Counted from the first letter of the stretch, positions 44,348-56,085 are shown. The stretch: 64,000 nucleotides of DNA from Phoma sp. XZ068 (GCA_004835665.1 ML240445.1:1240001-1304000); one strand, 5' to 3'. A program made the numbers and translations. Notes: generated from the sequence alone by a model not told the origin.

Positions 44348-45691
44348 ATGGCCATACCGACACTCCGAGTTCTGATCGATGGTGATGCTGATAAGGTTTA
44401 TCGTCGAGGTGACAAGGTCACCGGCAGGGTTGCATTCATAGCAGAAGAGCAGGAACACATCGAGTCGTTTAAGCTCGTCTTCGCCGGCACCTGCGTTACC
44501 AAAACAACACGGCCTTCGAACGATTCATTTGCAAGGAAAGACTTCGAGGAGAGAATACGCTTCTTCAATTACGAGCGAGAGGTAGTACCGCGCTCTACTC
44601 TCAGCCCAAACAAGTATTCATGGACATTCGAGTTCACATTCCCAGAGACGACCCAGCAATCTTATAAGCGACTTACACGTGGTTCTCATTATCTACGAGA
44701 ACCGCATCCACTGCCACCTTCGTTTCAGCTCAAGACCAGTATGCCAGGAGGTGCAGCCCAAATTTGCTACTTCGTTCAAGCAAGACTAGTACTAGGCGGA
44801 TCGAGAGGGACGCGGAAGGTGAAGCAAATGCTGTCGTACCGACCCATCTCGCTCGAAAACTTATCCCGGGAGCCAAACTTGACCACCAATGTGCTATATG
44901 GCCAGACGTGGAAACCGTCAAGCAGAAATGAACCCCGGTCGACAGTTAACAAGGTTCTACGAAGATCGTCGAATAAGCCACCGAGTATTGTACCTACCGT
45001 TTTCTACCCAGAAAAGATCGCTCCTGGCCAACACATCCCGCTTGTGATATCTTTATTGAACACACGAGATCGTACGAACGAAGGACAAGCGGAATGCGTC
45101 ATCGACTCTCTATCAGTCACGATCTCAACATACTCGACAGCAATGTGTGGCCACACGCTCACTCAGCCAGAAGATGTTGTCTCGAAGCATGTCACCTGCA
45201 TCGCAAAGACCAACATGAACAAGGTTATTCCATTTAACAAGAGTAGAGCTCTGACCTCCAACTTCAGACTAGTCAACGACGCAGAATGCGTGCCTACCTT
45301 CAAAACGTACACCATCACAAGACGGTATATGTTGGGTATCACAGTTGGTATCAGATTCGAGGATCAGCATTTTACTGTTCGCCACAGCGCGCCGCTTGAG
45401 ATTCTTCCTCGGGCACCTCCGTCATCTTTACCACAGTCTTTCGGAGAAGGCGAAGAAGCAGAACCACTGCCGATGTATACACCAAGGGAACCGTCGAGAG
45501 AATTTGCACCGGATTATGAGTCCATATATGCGCTTTCGCGTACATCTTCTACCTCGGGATCTTTTGGACGTTGGACGACTACAGGATCGAGTATAGCCTC
45601 AGGGAGCTCGACGCCTGTGACTGAGCCTTCCACACCTGCTTCTGAGGCCGATGAACCGATATACACACGCCAGAGTGTTGTGACCACCTGA
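44348..45691 (+). CDS. Arrestin-domain protein (fungal alpha-arrestin-like)
   Basis: A single-exon gene of 447 residues starting MAIPTLRVLIDGDADKVYRR. The first 170 residues form an arrestin N-like beta sandwich (KVTGRVAFIAEEQEHIESFK, YSWTFEFTFPETTQQSYKRL) and about 210-370 a C-like one (VFYPEKIAPGQHIPLVISLL). The C-terminal 75 residues are Ser/Thr/Pro-rich with PLPMYTP and APDYESIY but no exact PPxY, the usual Rsp5-binding motif. Alpha-arrestins act as adaptors for ubiquitylation of plasma-membrane transporters. This one is shorter than Art-type proteins and its partner is unknown. Confidence 0.75.
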   Translation: MAIPTLRVLIDGDADKVYRRGDKVTGRVAFIAEEQEHIESFKLVFAGTCVTKTTRPSNDSFARKDFEERIRFFNYEREVVPRSTLSPNKYSWTFEFTFPETTQQSYKRLTRGSHYLREPHPLPPSFQLKTSMPGGAAQICYFVQARLVLGGSRGTRKVKQMLSYRPISLENLSREPNLTTNVLYGQTWKPSSRNEPRSTVNKVLRRSSNKPPSIVPTVFYPEKIAPGQHIPLVISLLNTRDRTNEGQAECVIDSLSVTISTYSTAMCGHTLTQPEDVVSKHVTCIAKTNMNKVIPFNKSRALTSNFRLVNDAECVPTFKTYTITRRYMLGITVGIRFEDQHFTVRHSAPLEILPRAPPSSLPQSFGEGEEAEPLPMYTPREPSREFAPDYESIYALSRTSSTSGSFGRWTTTGSSIASGSSTPVTEPSTPASEADEPIYTRQSVVTT

Positions 45692-46126
45692 GGCGCTTTC
45701 GAAAATGATGATGGTACACAGGGGTTAGTTTTGCCCGCCATAGCAGCATGGGGACGCACGAATCCTACTCTCACTGCTCCATCTGCGGCGTATTTCCACG
45801 GAAATGCCATGCAGTATTTCATGCGTACCAGGAGTTGGAGGCGCATTATCAAATCATGCGGCATTAGCGCTTAAAAGGGCAATTAGACGGTCTAAACATA
45901 CAATAGAGGGTTTACCCTGGTAGTCACCCACCAATACAACACTGCCAGTACGGTACGTAGATTGTGCTTAGCAAACAAGAAGCAGTATTTACTCTTATTG
46001 AATTGAGGCGTTTCTAACGCTCCCCCGAAAGGATGTCCAAATATATTGATTAAATAATCAAAAGGATCGACTGTCAGCAAACAGGCGCGCCTAGGCCGAA
46101 AGTATTCGTCTGGCTGTATGTGCTAA
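45692..46126. other. Convergent 3' intergenic region
   Basis: 435 bp between the stops of the arrestin-like gene and the coiled-coil orphan. It is AT-richer around 45990-46060. No coding signal is seen. Confidence 0.5.
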
Positions 46127-47106
46127 TTATGACTTTGAGAAGAAGTTAACTTCAAAGTCATGTCCATAGAGTGACTCGATCGTGACAGGGCAGTTTCTCC
46201 CCACCAAGGCATCGTACGCAGGCTTGAACACACAGAGTTGATCAACGAACACTGCTGTGCTCGCTTGAGTGTCCTCAGTATCTCCCGAAAATTTCCCGAG
46301 TATAAGCCTAACTGGAATAGGATGTGGGAACTTATAATTCGATAAGTCCTGGCAAGACCGCGCAACGTCTTTGTCAGAATACTCGTTGGGGTACCACTCA
46401 ATATCGAGGCTTCTGATGCAGTCCGCTGGCTTAAGGTTGCTTCTCAGCGGGTTTGCAGCCAGGAACTTGTGGATGTGCCCAGCACTGACTGTTACATGAA
46501 GCTTTGTGCCGAAGGCTTTTTTGTAGATGCTCAAGGCAAGCTCCTCCGCGACAGTCTCCCCTACATGATCTGGTTGGACGTACGTTGGAGCGCAGAACTC
46601 TGGCATTCTGTAACTCCAGGCATACTCGCGGGTAGAGCGCTTTGTTTGCCGTACAATGTCCTCATCATCCCATAAGTAGGAGTACACGTGGTCGCGGAGT
46701 TCCCTTGGTAAAGCGGACAGAAATGCCGTCGTGAAGTTTCTTGAGATCGCCTGTGCATAGTTTGTATATGCAACCTCTTCAGCGCTATTCTAAATAAGCC
46801 GGAGTGACGCTGAAATTCACACATATACATACGCTCGAGCGGCGGTTAATGCTGCCTTGCAGTCGTCATGCTCCTGCTTTAACCTTTGAAGCCTTTAACT
46901 ATCAGTAGATGCCAGGAGTCAATTTGCTGGTTAATGACCTCGCTTCCAACTCTTCGGCCGTCCTTCTGGCGTTCTTTATCGTCTCTCGAGCTTGGTCTTT
47001 CGCGTCTCGAGCCCTATTGGTTGTATCAGCATCAGGATTCACCCCGCGTTGGTGGATGGTCTTACTGCTGAAGCTTGGGCAAAGCGTCTTCCGTGTACAA
47101 GCTCAT
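46127..47106 (-). CDS. Coiled-coil protein with F-box-like segment, unknown function
   Basis: Four exons (47106-47066, 47013-46939, 46892-46833, 46784-46127) encode 277 residues. The three short upstream exons are easy to miss, but each junction keeps the frame and gives one continuous amphipathic helix from MSLYTEDALPKLQQARDAKD through QRLKQEHDDCKAALTAARA. This is a predicted coiled coil of about 70 residues. It is followed by FLSALPRELRDHVYSYLW, a short leucine-rich segment resembling the start of F-box-like domains found in many Pleosporales hypotheticals. The remainder is globular (HVTVSAGHIHKFLAANPL). No known domain is assigned. Intron sizes are 46-52 bp. Confidence 0.65.
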
Positions 47107-47671
47107 GTTGAGTAAGGACCGCAATCGAAGCCCTAGTTTATTTACTTAACTGCGTTGGCGTCCAGTTGTTGCTTGGACAAACTTGTGCAATGAGGTCGAA
47201 AGAGAAGCCCCATTAGCCGCGGCCCGTCGTGCCAATCCAGCACCTGGGCGCTAACCATCAACCTTGTCAAAAGCTCTTCGACGCCCGAACGTCGGATCTG
47301 TTAGACAGCCAAAGATCATTGTATCCTTGCGTCACATTTCTATAGACTGATCGATGTCGCAGCCTCACATAAGCCTTGAATCGTCAGGACCAGAGCAGAT
47401 CTTCGTGCAAATTTAGTCGCGCTTACGGCATGGTAAGTTGGCTGACAATGGCCTATCTGCAGCGTCTCTATGGCTGTGGCGTCCTGCGTGAGCTTCATGT
47501 ACATTAGATGTACATTAGATGTGCATTAGTTGTACATGTTGGCTGCAACATCTGGAAACGCTGACTGGCAGGGGCATTGAGTACCACAAGAACGTACCCC
47601 ACTGAGTCCAAGTATAAGACCGAGTTGATACATAGCTCCGTAAAAGGCTCTTTGTTACCTTATCCCTCAAA
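47107..47671. other. Divergent intergenic region with a small tandem repeat
   Basis: 565 bp between the coiled-coil gene and the broken P450. It contains a tandem repeat of an 11-bp unit at 47497-47538. Confidence 0.5.
47497..47538. repeat. Tandem 11-bp repeat upstream of the P450
   Basis: Two exact copies of ATGTACATTAG (47497-47507, 47508-47518) are followed by a copy with one change (ATGTGCATTAG, 47519-47529) and a partial, diverged copy (TTGTACATG). The array contains TGTACA palindromes. It lies 134 bp before the P450 start and could be a factor-binding array or a simple repeat. Confidence 0.8.
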
Positions 47672-49273
47672 ATGGCTTCCATACTACTAATCTTGTGGTT
47701 TGCAATAGTGGTTGCCGAGTATCTCTTCTGGGAGCTGGTTCTGAAACGAGGGACAAAAAGACTACCTCTGCCTCCTGGCCCCAAGCGTCTACCTCTGGTT
47801 GGAAACGTCAAGGACTTACCACCCGCTGGCGAAAGGGAGTACATCCATTGGCTCAAGCTCAATGATGCGTACGGACTTATCAGCTCGCTCACCGTGCTGG
47901 GCCAGACTATGGTCATCATCCACGACAAGGAAATAGCTGTCGAGCTTATGGAAAAACGAGCCGCGATGCACTCTGGGAGAACTGTCCTGCCTTTCGGCAA
48001 CTCGTGCGGTTGGGAAGATGTCCTGGGTACCCAACAGAGCAACGCTTCCTTCAAAAGGCAGCGGAAGCACGTTTTTCAGCAGATTGGGACCAAGAACTTA
48101 GTCGCAAAATACTGGCCCCTACAAGAAGGTGTCGTGGGACGTTTCCTGTGGCGTGCCCATAAGGACCGCGGCCAGAACCTGCTTCAGCACTTGCAACTGT
48201 ATGTAAAGACCTTTGAAGAGATTACAATCAGGCCCGTTAGATGTCCACTAGAGAAGCAGCCGAGTTGATTTTGAAAGCAACTTATGGGTACACTACCGAA
48301 CCAAACGGTGGCGACGCTCCTGTGGATCTTGTCGATGAAGTGATGGAACAATTCTCTCAGGCATTCGTGCCAGGGAAGTGGGCAGTCGACTTGGTACTAG
48401 CCTTGAAGTATCTACCAGAATGGTTCCCGGGTACAGCGTGGAAGCAAACTGCAAAATTGTGGAACCAGACTATGACTGATGTGATTAACATCCCCTTTGA
48501 GTATGCTAGATTATCACAGAGTAACAAGAGTGAGCCGTCTTTCGTCTCCAAAGCGCTTGCCCACCGCGATGAAGAGAAGGGCGGCCATAGCGCTCCTGAT
48601 ATCTCTACGATCAAGAGTACCGATATCCATATTCCAAAAGAACGACAAATGCTGATTCCAATCTAGCTGATACGACAGTAAGCACTATGCAGTCCTTCTT
48701 CCTTGCCATGGCTATGTACCCTGTTGTCCAAGCCAAAGCACACGCCGAGCTCGATGCTCTTCTTGGGCTCAATCCACTTCGCCTTCCAACGTTCACCGAC
48801 CGTGCCAACCTGCCTTACATCTCTCTTATCGTTGAAGAACAACAACGTTGGCACTCAGTAGCCCCCATGGGCCTGCCGCATGCCACCGAAGAAGAGGACA
48901 GTATCGCTGGGTATCGCATCCCTAAAGGCTCAGTTCTAATGCCGGCACTGTGGTGGTACACGCGTGATGAAGCCGTGTACCACAATCCCGAGACGTTCAA
49001 GCCTGAGAGGTTCGATGAACCGTACAGTGAGTCGTATGCGACGAATTGACGTTTGGATTTGGAAGGAGGAAGTGTTCGGGTCACTTGTTTGCTGACGCGA
49101 GCTTGTTTCTGATCATGGCACAAGCGCTCGCTGTCTTTGATATTAAGCCCGGTGTCGATGATAAGGGTAAGGAGGAGGTCAAGCTTACACACGGGTTCCA
49201 GGAGGGCGACATTGGTAGGCCTACTCCGTTCGAGGTCAGGCTGCTGCCAGGAGCGAGGCGCATGAGAAGCTGA
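47672..49273 (+). pseudogene. Broken cytochrome P450 (O-methylsterigmatocystin oxidoreductase-like)
   Basis: An N-terminal membrane anchor (ILLILWFAIVVAEYLFWELV) and a proline-rich hinge (LPLPPGPKRLPLVGN) open a microsomal P450. Exon 1 (47672-48198) splices to 48252 with a normal intron. Helix K keeps the ExxR motif (EEQQR) and the heme loop FGFGRRKCSG is present. Two defects are seen. First, where the helix I motif AGADTT belongs, only ADTT or TDTT remains, after a stop (TAG at 48664-48666); an intron-like 48617-48666 would restore the frame but delete the WTASSMYGAG region. Second, the frame ends at TGA 49047-49049 and the heme loop lies in another frame, as after a 1-nt loss. Homologues of this CYP group oxidise aflatoxin-pathway or fatty substrates; the name reflects similarity only. 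No cluster partner is nearby. Confidence 0.75.
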
Positions 49274-49646
49274 TCGAAAACACCGTTGAAAAGCATGGAT
49301 GGGATGAAAGCGGCTCTGCCGTGATTCGGAGGATGATGGCTGAACGTGCATAACTCGCATTAACAGCGCCTTACATCAAGCTTTTGCACAGGTGTGGTTG
49401 CAACGTTGAGATTGTTAAGTTAGCAATTTGACATAGATCCGTATCCATGGCACTTTTGACTCGCCGCAGGGTGTATGTTGTCTCTAGAGCTGCGTAAATA
49501 ACTGTCTTGCGATTCTTAGCTATACGGAGCCAGGTTGAAAATGCGATAAAATTGTTATTGTCCGTTGAGTGACTTCCGCGAACGCCACTGTGATGCGATT
49601 CATCCAAAACTCAAAGTCTTATCCTACAAAATGAATGATTCCTTGG
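49274..49646. other. Convergent 3' intergenic region
   Basis: 373 bp between the end of the broken P450 and the SPX-GDPD gene. Nothing coding is seen. Confidence 0.5.
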
Positions 49647-52600
49647 TTATAACACTTGTGAGTGCCCGTTGAGTTGTACTGCTGGTACACCTTCATTGCC
49701 CTCCTTGATGACAGGAATAGTTGGTGGATGTATGGGAAGCGTTGTGCTATTTTTTCCGTTGATTCTAGCCTCGCCGGGTGCCTGGAGGCCTTGCCGGATA
49801 CTAAGCACGCTATCAACGATGACAGCGTCGATACCTTCCTTCTCCTGTAACTGTGTCATAGTCAGTCCGTGTGTTTCATAGGAGAGACATATTTTCGCTT
49901 ACTCGGACATTTTTTGGGTCGTTGTTGAGCACCCCGTAGGTCATGCACACCAAACCATTCTCCTTGACCATTCTGATGAACCTTGGGCACATGACGAGAG
50001 GGTCCGCTGCGCTCACAATACCAAGAAGATTCCATCGGCTGGCAAACCGAATGGCTTCCTGTAAGCTCGCAGCTCGCTTGTCTCCCACGTCTGACGTGCC
50101 TGCATCGGTAAGGAACAGGACTGGTATCGAAGGCTGTTTGAAAGACAACATGAGGCAAATGTCTGGGTTGAACGAAGAGAACACAATCCGCCGCTTGTTT
50201 GAGTGGTCGTACACAACTTGCAAGACTGTATCGACAAACGAATTCAGCTCCACAGCATATTGGTCCATTTCTTCCTCTTCAGACTCGTGAAGCATGGGAT
50301 ACTTCATTTCAATGTTGAAGCCGGTAGATGCTGGGATGTCCTTGCTTTTGAACATCCGCTCAAGAGTAGTGAAGTCTGATCCAATAGAGATTGCTCGACT
50401 GTTGCCTTTGTAACCTTTCTTTATGTAGTCGCGGGTGTACTTCATGCGTTCCTTGAGCTCATCCTGACGCTCAGTGTGGATGTTGCGCTGAGTCGAGTAA
50501 TCTACAGAGTAGGACCGCAGCCTCTTAGGGTTCGGTCGTGGTTCCTCACCGCCAGGGACACTGTTGACACCGTTGACGGGAGTGACACTTTCAGGAGAAC
50601 CAGAGCGTGATGACCGTGGTTTCTGCCCTTCACCGATGTGAAGGAACTGGTCCAATGTGAGTGTATGTACGGGGGCATCTATGCCTGTTTCGCTGACCAA
50701 GAAATCGTGGTAGATGACGGGTACAAGGTCCTTGGTCAGTTGCACATCGAACTCAACATACTCTGCCCCCAGGTTTGCGGCAGAGATAAAAGATTGAATG
50801 GTGTTTTCACCGAGTTGCAATGTCCTCTGCTTGTCGGTGTTCTTTCCAAGACCTCGATGACCAATAACCATGGTAGAAGCCACCTGTTTCCAGTACGTAT
50901 GTTCCTCCGTAATAGACATGTTGGGATGTTGGAAAGGTGTGATGATCAGGAAGTTGAAGTTCACGGTGCCGATGACCTGTAAAGTTGATGCTGCCACAAT
51001 TGGCACTTTCACATCCCCTTGTAGAGGAATGCGCTTCGAACCGATATTGGTCTTGATTGTAGAAAGAAGGGCGACACCCCGTCCAACGACGCTGTCTTTC
51101 GACCCTGCATAAGTTGGACAAATGTCGAACAGCAGTTGAACTTTGCTGACATCGTTTGTCATGAAAGTAATCGGCTCTGTAGCGATATCCTGGACTGGCA
51201 AGTCGATAGGGTAGGTCTCACCCGTAGCACCGGAAGCTGAGACAAATACCGATAAGGCTGTATCGAGCTGAGTAGTATGTGCATCGGCAATTGGGATATC
51301 ATCGAGCGCCACAGCTGGTACACTCTTGCGCATGTCCATCGAGCCCAGACTGACCAGAATCATGGTCTCATTTGCCAGGTACCGATGCCCAAAGCTCTTG
51401 ACAGGCTCTGGCACTTTCTGTAATGTTTGACCACTCTCACGCGCCATGTTTTTGGATGTCTTCTCATCAAGCGAAGATTGGGGGGGCGATCCAGCTCGGG
51501 CAATTCTGGTGTCTGCCGTTGCTTGTGGTGGTGAGTCCGTTGCAGGACAGAGCTCTGCAAGATAGTGCGCAATCTTCATATGACCTCGTAGTGCTGCCTG
51601 TTCTTTTGCAGTCCACCCAGAGTTGTCATATCGCTGCAGGTCTGCTTCGGCAGCAGCCAAAAGTTCAACGATGGGAAGGTGTTTGTCAACACAAGCATTG
51701 AACAGCGGAGTCCATGCGAATGTGTTCTCAGGAACATTTACGTCAATCTTGTTGACGCTGGAGCCCTCCAGTAATGCCTTGGCACATTCGACGTGGCCAT
51801 ACTGTGCAGCGACGTGTAAGGCAGTCTCTCCTTGCTTGTTCTGATAGTTGACATCCACTCCTGCATCCACCAGTAGTTTGACGATAGTTACGAAGTTCGA
51901 TTTCGTCGCCAAAGCCAGTGCTTCTCCGGACTGCGAAACAGTCTTTCTCGACGTGAGCTTCTCCTTGCTCGATCCGCGCCAGTTCTCAGCCTCAAGAAGT
52001 GCCTTAGTGGTCAAAGGATGGCCTCCCTTTACACTTAGATGGAGCGGTGCATCGCCCTCATCATCTTGCCAATATTGCGCGTCGATACCGTGACTGACAT
52101 TGAACTGACCCCAGTCTTGCATGTGCTTGATGACGACTTGGCAGATCACAACGAAGCCGTAACCGGCAGCGTAGTGCAGTGGAAGACGCCCAAACGCATC
52201 GCGCGATTGAAGCGCTGTACGTTGATGTGGTTGCAGTTGGTCAAGCAGAAAGATAAGCAGCCGAACAGATTCGTCGTTCTCGCCTAGAAGCTTCATAGAC
52301 TCTTCCTCTGTGGTAGTGCAAGGTCGGGGCTGTCTGTTTGGAGCCGTGGCTGGCACAATGAAATTCCGCGCATCCAGTAAACTTTGTGGAAGGCGAGCCT
52401 CGCCGTCCAATGTCTCGCCGGTCTTGGAGCGGCCAATACTGATGACAAGACGATGAACGACATTGCGTTTGTTGATATCGTCCTCCTCATCCAGGGTTGC
52501 AATGTCTTGTAGAAGCCTCGAAATGCACGACTTGGCTCGGTGCGAAATGGCACGTTGGAGGAAATTTAGAAGGACCGGTTGAAAAACCGGATTTGTAGGT

Positions 52601-53450
52601 TCGATATTGATGGCGGCGTCAGAAAGAAGCCGGCCGACGTCCTCGGCACGATCGCTCCGAATCGCATCTTCCACAGCGTCCAGCAGAGCCGAAGGAAGAT
52701 TCAGCGAGCGACCAGGCACCCGTCCCAGAGATGCTGCAGAGTATGTGGAGCCGTTATCATCAAAGGTCTTGATGTCACCCAAGCCAGACAGCCACTCATT
52801 GACCGTTTTCATATCTTGATTCAAGGAGAAGTTGCGTGTGAAAGGCTTCGGGTTGACTCGTGAAACCAAGTACCTCTCTTGTGTGCACACAGTTGGTACT
52901 TTCTTGTCCAATTTCTTCGTGATCTTGACGAAGCCCTTGCGATTGACTTCTCCATACCACTGGAGTTTGCGCAGCTGGCTGCGCAACTCTAGGAGTGCAT
53001 CCATGAGATCTTGAGCCTCATCCTTGTCGATACCATCTGGCATCTGTGCTACCCGTCCATACCGGCTTTGCAGGAGCCTCAGTCGACGAGTATACTCTGC
53101 GTATTTGCGATTGTAGAACGTGTCCACGTCTTCGAGGTTGCGGTCGAGAGAGAAGAAAAACTCTGGAGAGTCAAGTTAGCACCATCCAATCTTGTCTGCC
53201 CATTACATGGTTCTGAGTCAAATCAGCTGTACAGCATGACTGAAAAGATCCTTTGCTAAGCCAGAGTAACATTTGGCTGTAGACTCGAATGCTCACGGAG
53301 TGAAGTAAACCTACCTGCAAGATCCGGATCTGAGCCATGCTTCGAGGCCAAGCTAGCGGTTTTAACGAGCTTCTTCAGGCCCTTGTAGTTGATGTATGAC
53401 GATGCCCATTCTGGGACCTGATTGCGCGGTAAGTCGTGCCCAAACTTCAT
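49647..53450 (-). CDS. GDE1: SPX-ankyrin-GDPD protein (GDE1 / NUC-2 / Pho81 family)
   Basis: Three exons (53450-53315, 53162-49903, 49850-49647) encode 1199 residues. Exon 1 gives the SPX start MKFGHDLPRNQVPEWASSYI and its helix INYKGLKKLVK. SPX continues to about residue 190 and should bind inositol pyrophosphates. Ankyrin repeats lie at about 280-540. The C-terminal glycerophosphodiesterase domain has HRGLGKNT (His about 814), EFDVQ and VIYHDF, the expected catalytic and metal residues. An intact GDPD fits Gde1-like glycerophosphocholine phosphodiesterase better than yeast Pho81, whose GDPD is degenerate; Neurospora NUC-2 has the same overall layout. The last intron (GTAAGC...CACAG) replaces the read-through end SENMSLL. 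It links phosphate sensing to phospholipid turnover. Confidence 0.85.
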
Positions 53451-54660
53451 GTTGTTTGATCGCTGTTGCTCGCTAAAAGGACAAGGTATCGAGCGCTTGA
53501 GCAAAGCCTGACGGCTTTAGGTGTGCTGTTTGCGCGCAGACGAGCCACAAGATATAAGCGATGGAACAACGGTCGGTAAAGTTGCGCAAACTATCCAAGC
53601 CCAGGCAGTTGACGCGTTGAACCGTGGTAAATCAGGGTGTGCACGAGTCGCTCAATCTTATTGGATGAGCCGGGGCTCGTGCAGACCGTTCCTGTAACAT
53701 GGTCAAATGGGCTGTCAAATGTGAAAGCAACAGCAGCTTGAAGCAAGGGGAAGCACACGGGAGTGTGGTCGGTCGCTAAGAAGTGTGGTGGTGGTGCTTG
53801 AGGTCTGCGGCTTCTGATAAGGATGGTGTTGATGTTGATAGCTGCGCAAAGTCCGGGCGCCGATGACGACAGATGTTCAAATCTTCTTTGACCGTGAGAG
53901 CCAAGCAGGTCCACTCGTTCTATATATATTCATCCTTGTGATTCACCACTCGGTGTGTCAGAGCTTCAAAGGCTTTGCAGACCCTGTCGGACCGCTTCGG
54001 CGGGCTTGTCGCCATGACAAACCGATCCACGGTTTTGAGTTACGATAGGTACGGTTGGTAGCGGCGAAAAATCACATTGTGGTCAACGGCTATACCCATC
54101 CTGTCCCGTTTTCAATGACGTGCAGGTGATAGATGCATGCTCTTGCAGGGACTTGGGTGTAGAGATGGAATACTGGCAAATCATGCGCATGTGATTTTGC
54201 GGCATGAGCTTCGATACTCGTTGCACAAAATAGCCATGGAAGTACCAGCATGAAGTCGCAATCTTGGCCGCACGTCAGCCGGAACGACTGCGGAGGAACC
54301 TGCTCACGCGACACGTTCAGCCTCTCTGGACCGAGAGACGGCAGAAACCTTCGTTAAAGATTGCCCAAATTCGTTCTGAACTTGGTCACACCGCTTCAGA
54401 CTGTGAACATCACGCAGAGATTCTGGCGTGGGTGGTGGCTTGAGCTTCATGTTGGTCGAAGTCTCACTACCCAGTCACCTGATGCAGAGTGTCGTGCATA
54501 CTGAAACGCGGGGGTAATCTGATACCCGTTCCCCACACTCGGGCTAGCCACCTACTTGCCATTGAGTGCACAATGCTAATCAAGCACGCTTTCCAAGTTC
54601 TAGATTTTGCAGGCGTAGTCGCCTCTATCGTTCTGAGCCCGTCTCCAAGTGATCTCGCTC
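53451..54660. other. 1.2-kb interval upstream of the SPX-GDPD gene
   Basis: The FAM50 gene ends at 54661 and reads toward this interval, which therefore holds its 3' region and the GDE1-like promoter. A TATATATATT run occurs at 53921-53930, about 470 bp upstream of the start. No CACGTG (Pho4/NUC-1 type) site was noticed. Confidence 0.45.
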
Positions 54661-55886
54661 TCAGGAAAAGAAAAATCTGTTCCCCTCGGCATCCTTGCGC
54701 TCAGATTTCGTGAAGTCTTTGTCAGGGCTATACTCCTCCCACACACTGGCGGGAAATATATGCTTGTTTTTCTCATACCATCGTCGATCTACGACCTTCG
54801 TTACTGCTGGGTCGTCCTGGTAGCCCTCGAGCTCCTCGTCTGCAAAAGTTGCTTCCTTTCCTTTGGTCTTCTTCGAGTTCAGTGGATCATAGTCGTCGGT
54901 ATCGGCTTCCTCCTCATTAGAATTGATAGTCGGTGTAGCCTTTGTTGGTTGTGCAGACCAATCAAATATGGGACCGTTGAAACCTGGAACATTATTGAAC
55001 AAGAAATGATAAAACTCGTAGTGCTGCTACAATGTTAGTTGGATCCAATACTTATACTCATAGGGTTGCAACATACATGAGGGAGGATGACTTCTCCTCT
55101 CACCAGCATTAGGTCGTCCACACTGACTCTGGCCCAATTCCTTCGACTGTTGTCGCCACCTACACCCAGCTCAGCGCCTACTTTCCTGGCTTTGTCAAGA
55201 AACAGCCAGATGTGATCACCCTTCTTCACTCGACACAATCCTCCCGGGACATTCGTGCCGTCGTAGAAGACAAAAGGGATTGCAACTTCCGTCGCTTTCA
55301 CGCCTTCTCGCATTCTCAAAAAATCTTGTCGCGCAAGGTCTGCCTTTTGTGCTTCACGCTGAAGAGCCGATTTTGTCATGACGCGTGGCTTCATGCCGAC
55401 GCTTGTGTTCGCACCTAGCTTGTTCTTCTTCCTAATGGTCTTGTTCTCTGTCTCAGAGCTTACGGCAGACGCATCAGCGGGTGTATTTTCGCGTGGTGTG
55501 GGCGCTTTCGATAACGTGGAGTCGGTCTCTTCGTCTTCGTCTACTCCGAATGACAGCTTGCCCTTGGCAGCTATCTTGCGCTTCTTCTTGAAAACCGCCT
55601 TTGGTGTCGACGCTCTATACTTTGCAAATTAGCATGCGCATTATAACATGCTACATTGAGAAACATACCCTTCCAATGGTGTGTCGGCACCAGAGCTCAC
55701 GGCTGGGCTCCCTCGCTCCTTCAGCTCTATGGCCTCTGCGCGTCTCTTGCGGTAGTCATTGAGGTTCACGAGCCCGACCGTTTGCGCCTTGAGGAGGTCC
55801 TCAGCGGTAGCTGCCTGGGAGGCGAAGCGGCCATTACCTGGGGTTCCGCTGCGCGAGTTTTCGCCGGAATTTTCAAACTTATCCAT
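54661..55886 (-). CDS. XAP5/FAM50-family protein
   Basis: Three exons (55886-55669, 55614-55077, 55026-54661) encode 373 residues. Introns of 54 and 50 bp join PLEG to ASTPKAVFKKKRK and VILPH to QHYEFYHFLFNNV. The C-terminal half carries the hallmark XAP5 segments (FVFYDGTNVPGGLCRVKKGD, HYEFYHFLF, FPASVWEEYSP). The N-terminal half is charged and disordered with basic clusters that may be nuclear localisation signals. FAM50/XAP5 proteins are nuclear; animal members associate with spliceosomes and plant XCT acts in the clock and small-RNA pathways. The fungal role is little known. It starts 199 bp from the divergent UBA/AT-hook gene. Confidence 0.9.
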
Positions 55887-56085
55887 GTCTACTTGTCGCG
55901 AATTGTGTCAAGAATCATGAAGAGGTGCGCCTTCTTTGCGACTGACGCGCCAGTCCAAAAGGGAAAAGATCGATTTACGCCGACCATGTGACAACGCGCC
56001 GTCGCGTTTAGCCAATCACCGCTCAACCAACGTGTACACAACAACCTTCATGCATACAGGCGTCCGCCCCATGGCATGAAGCACA

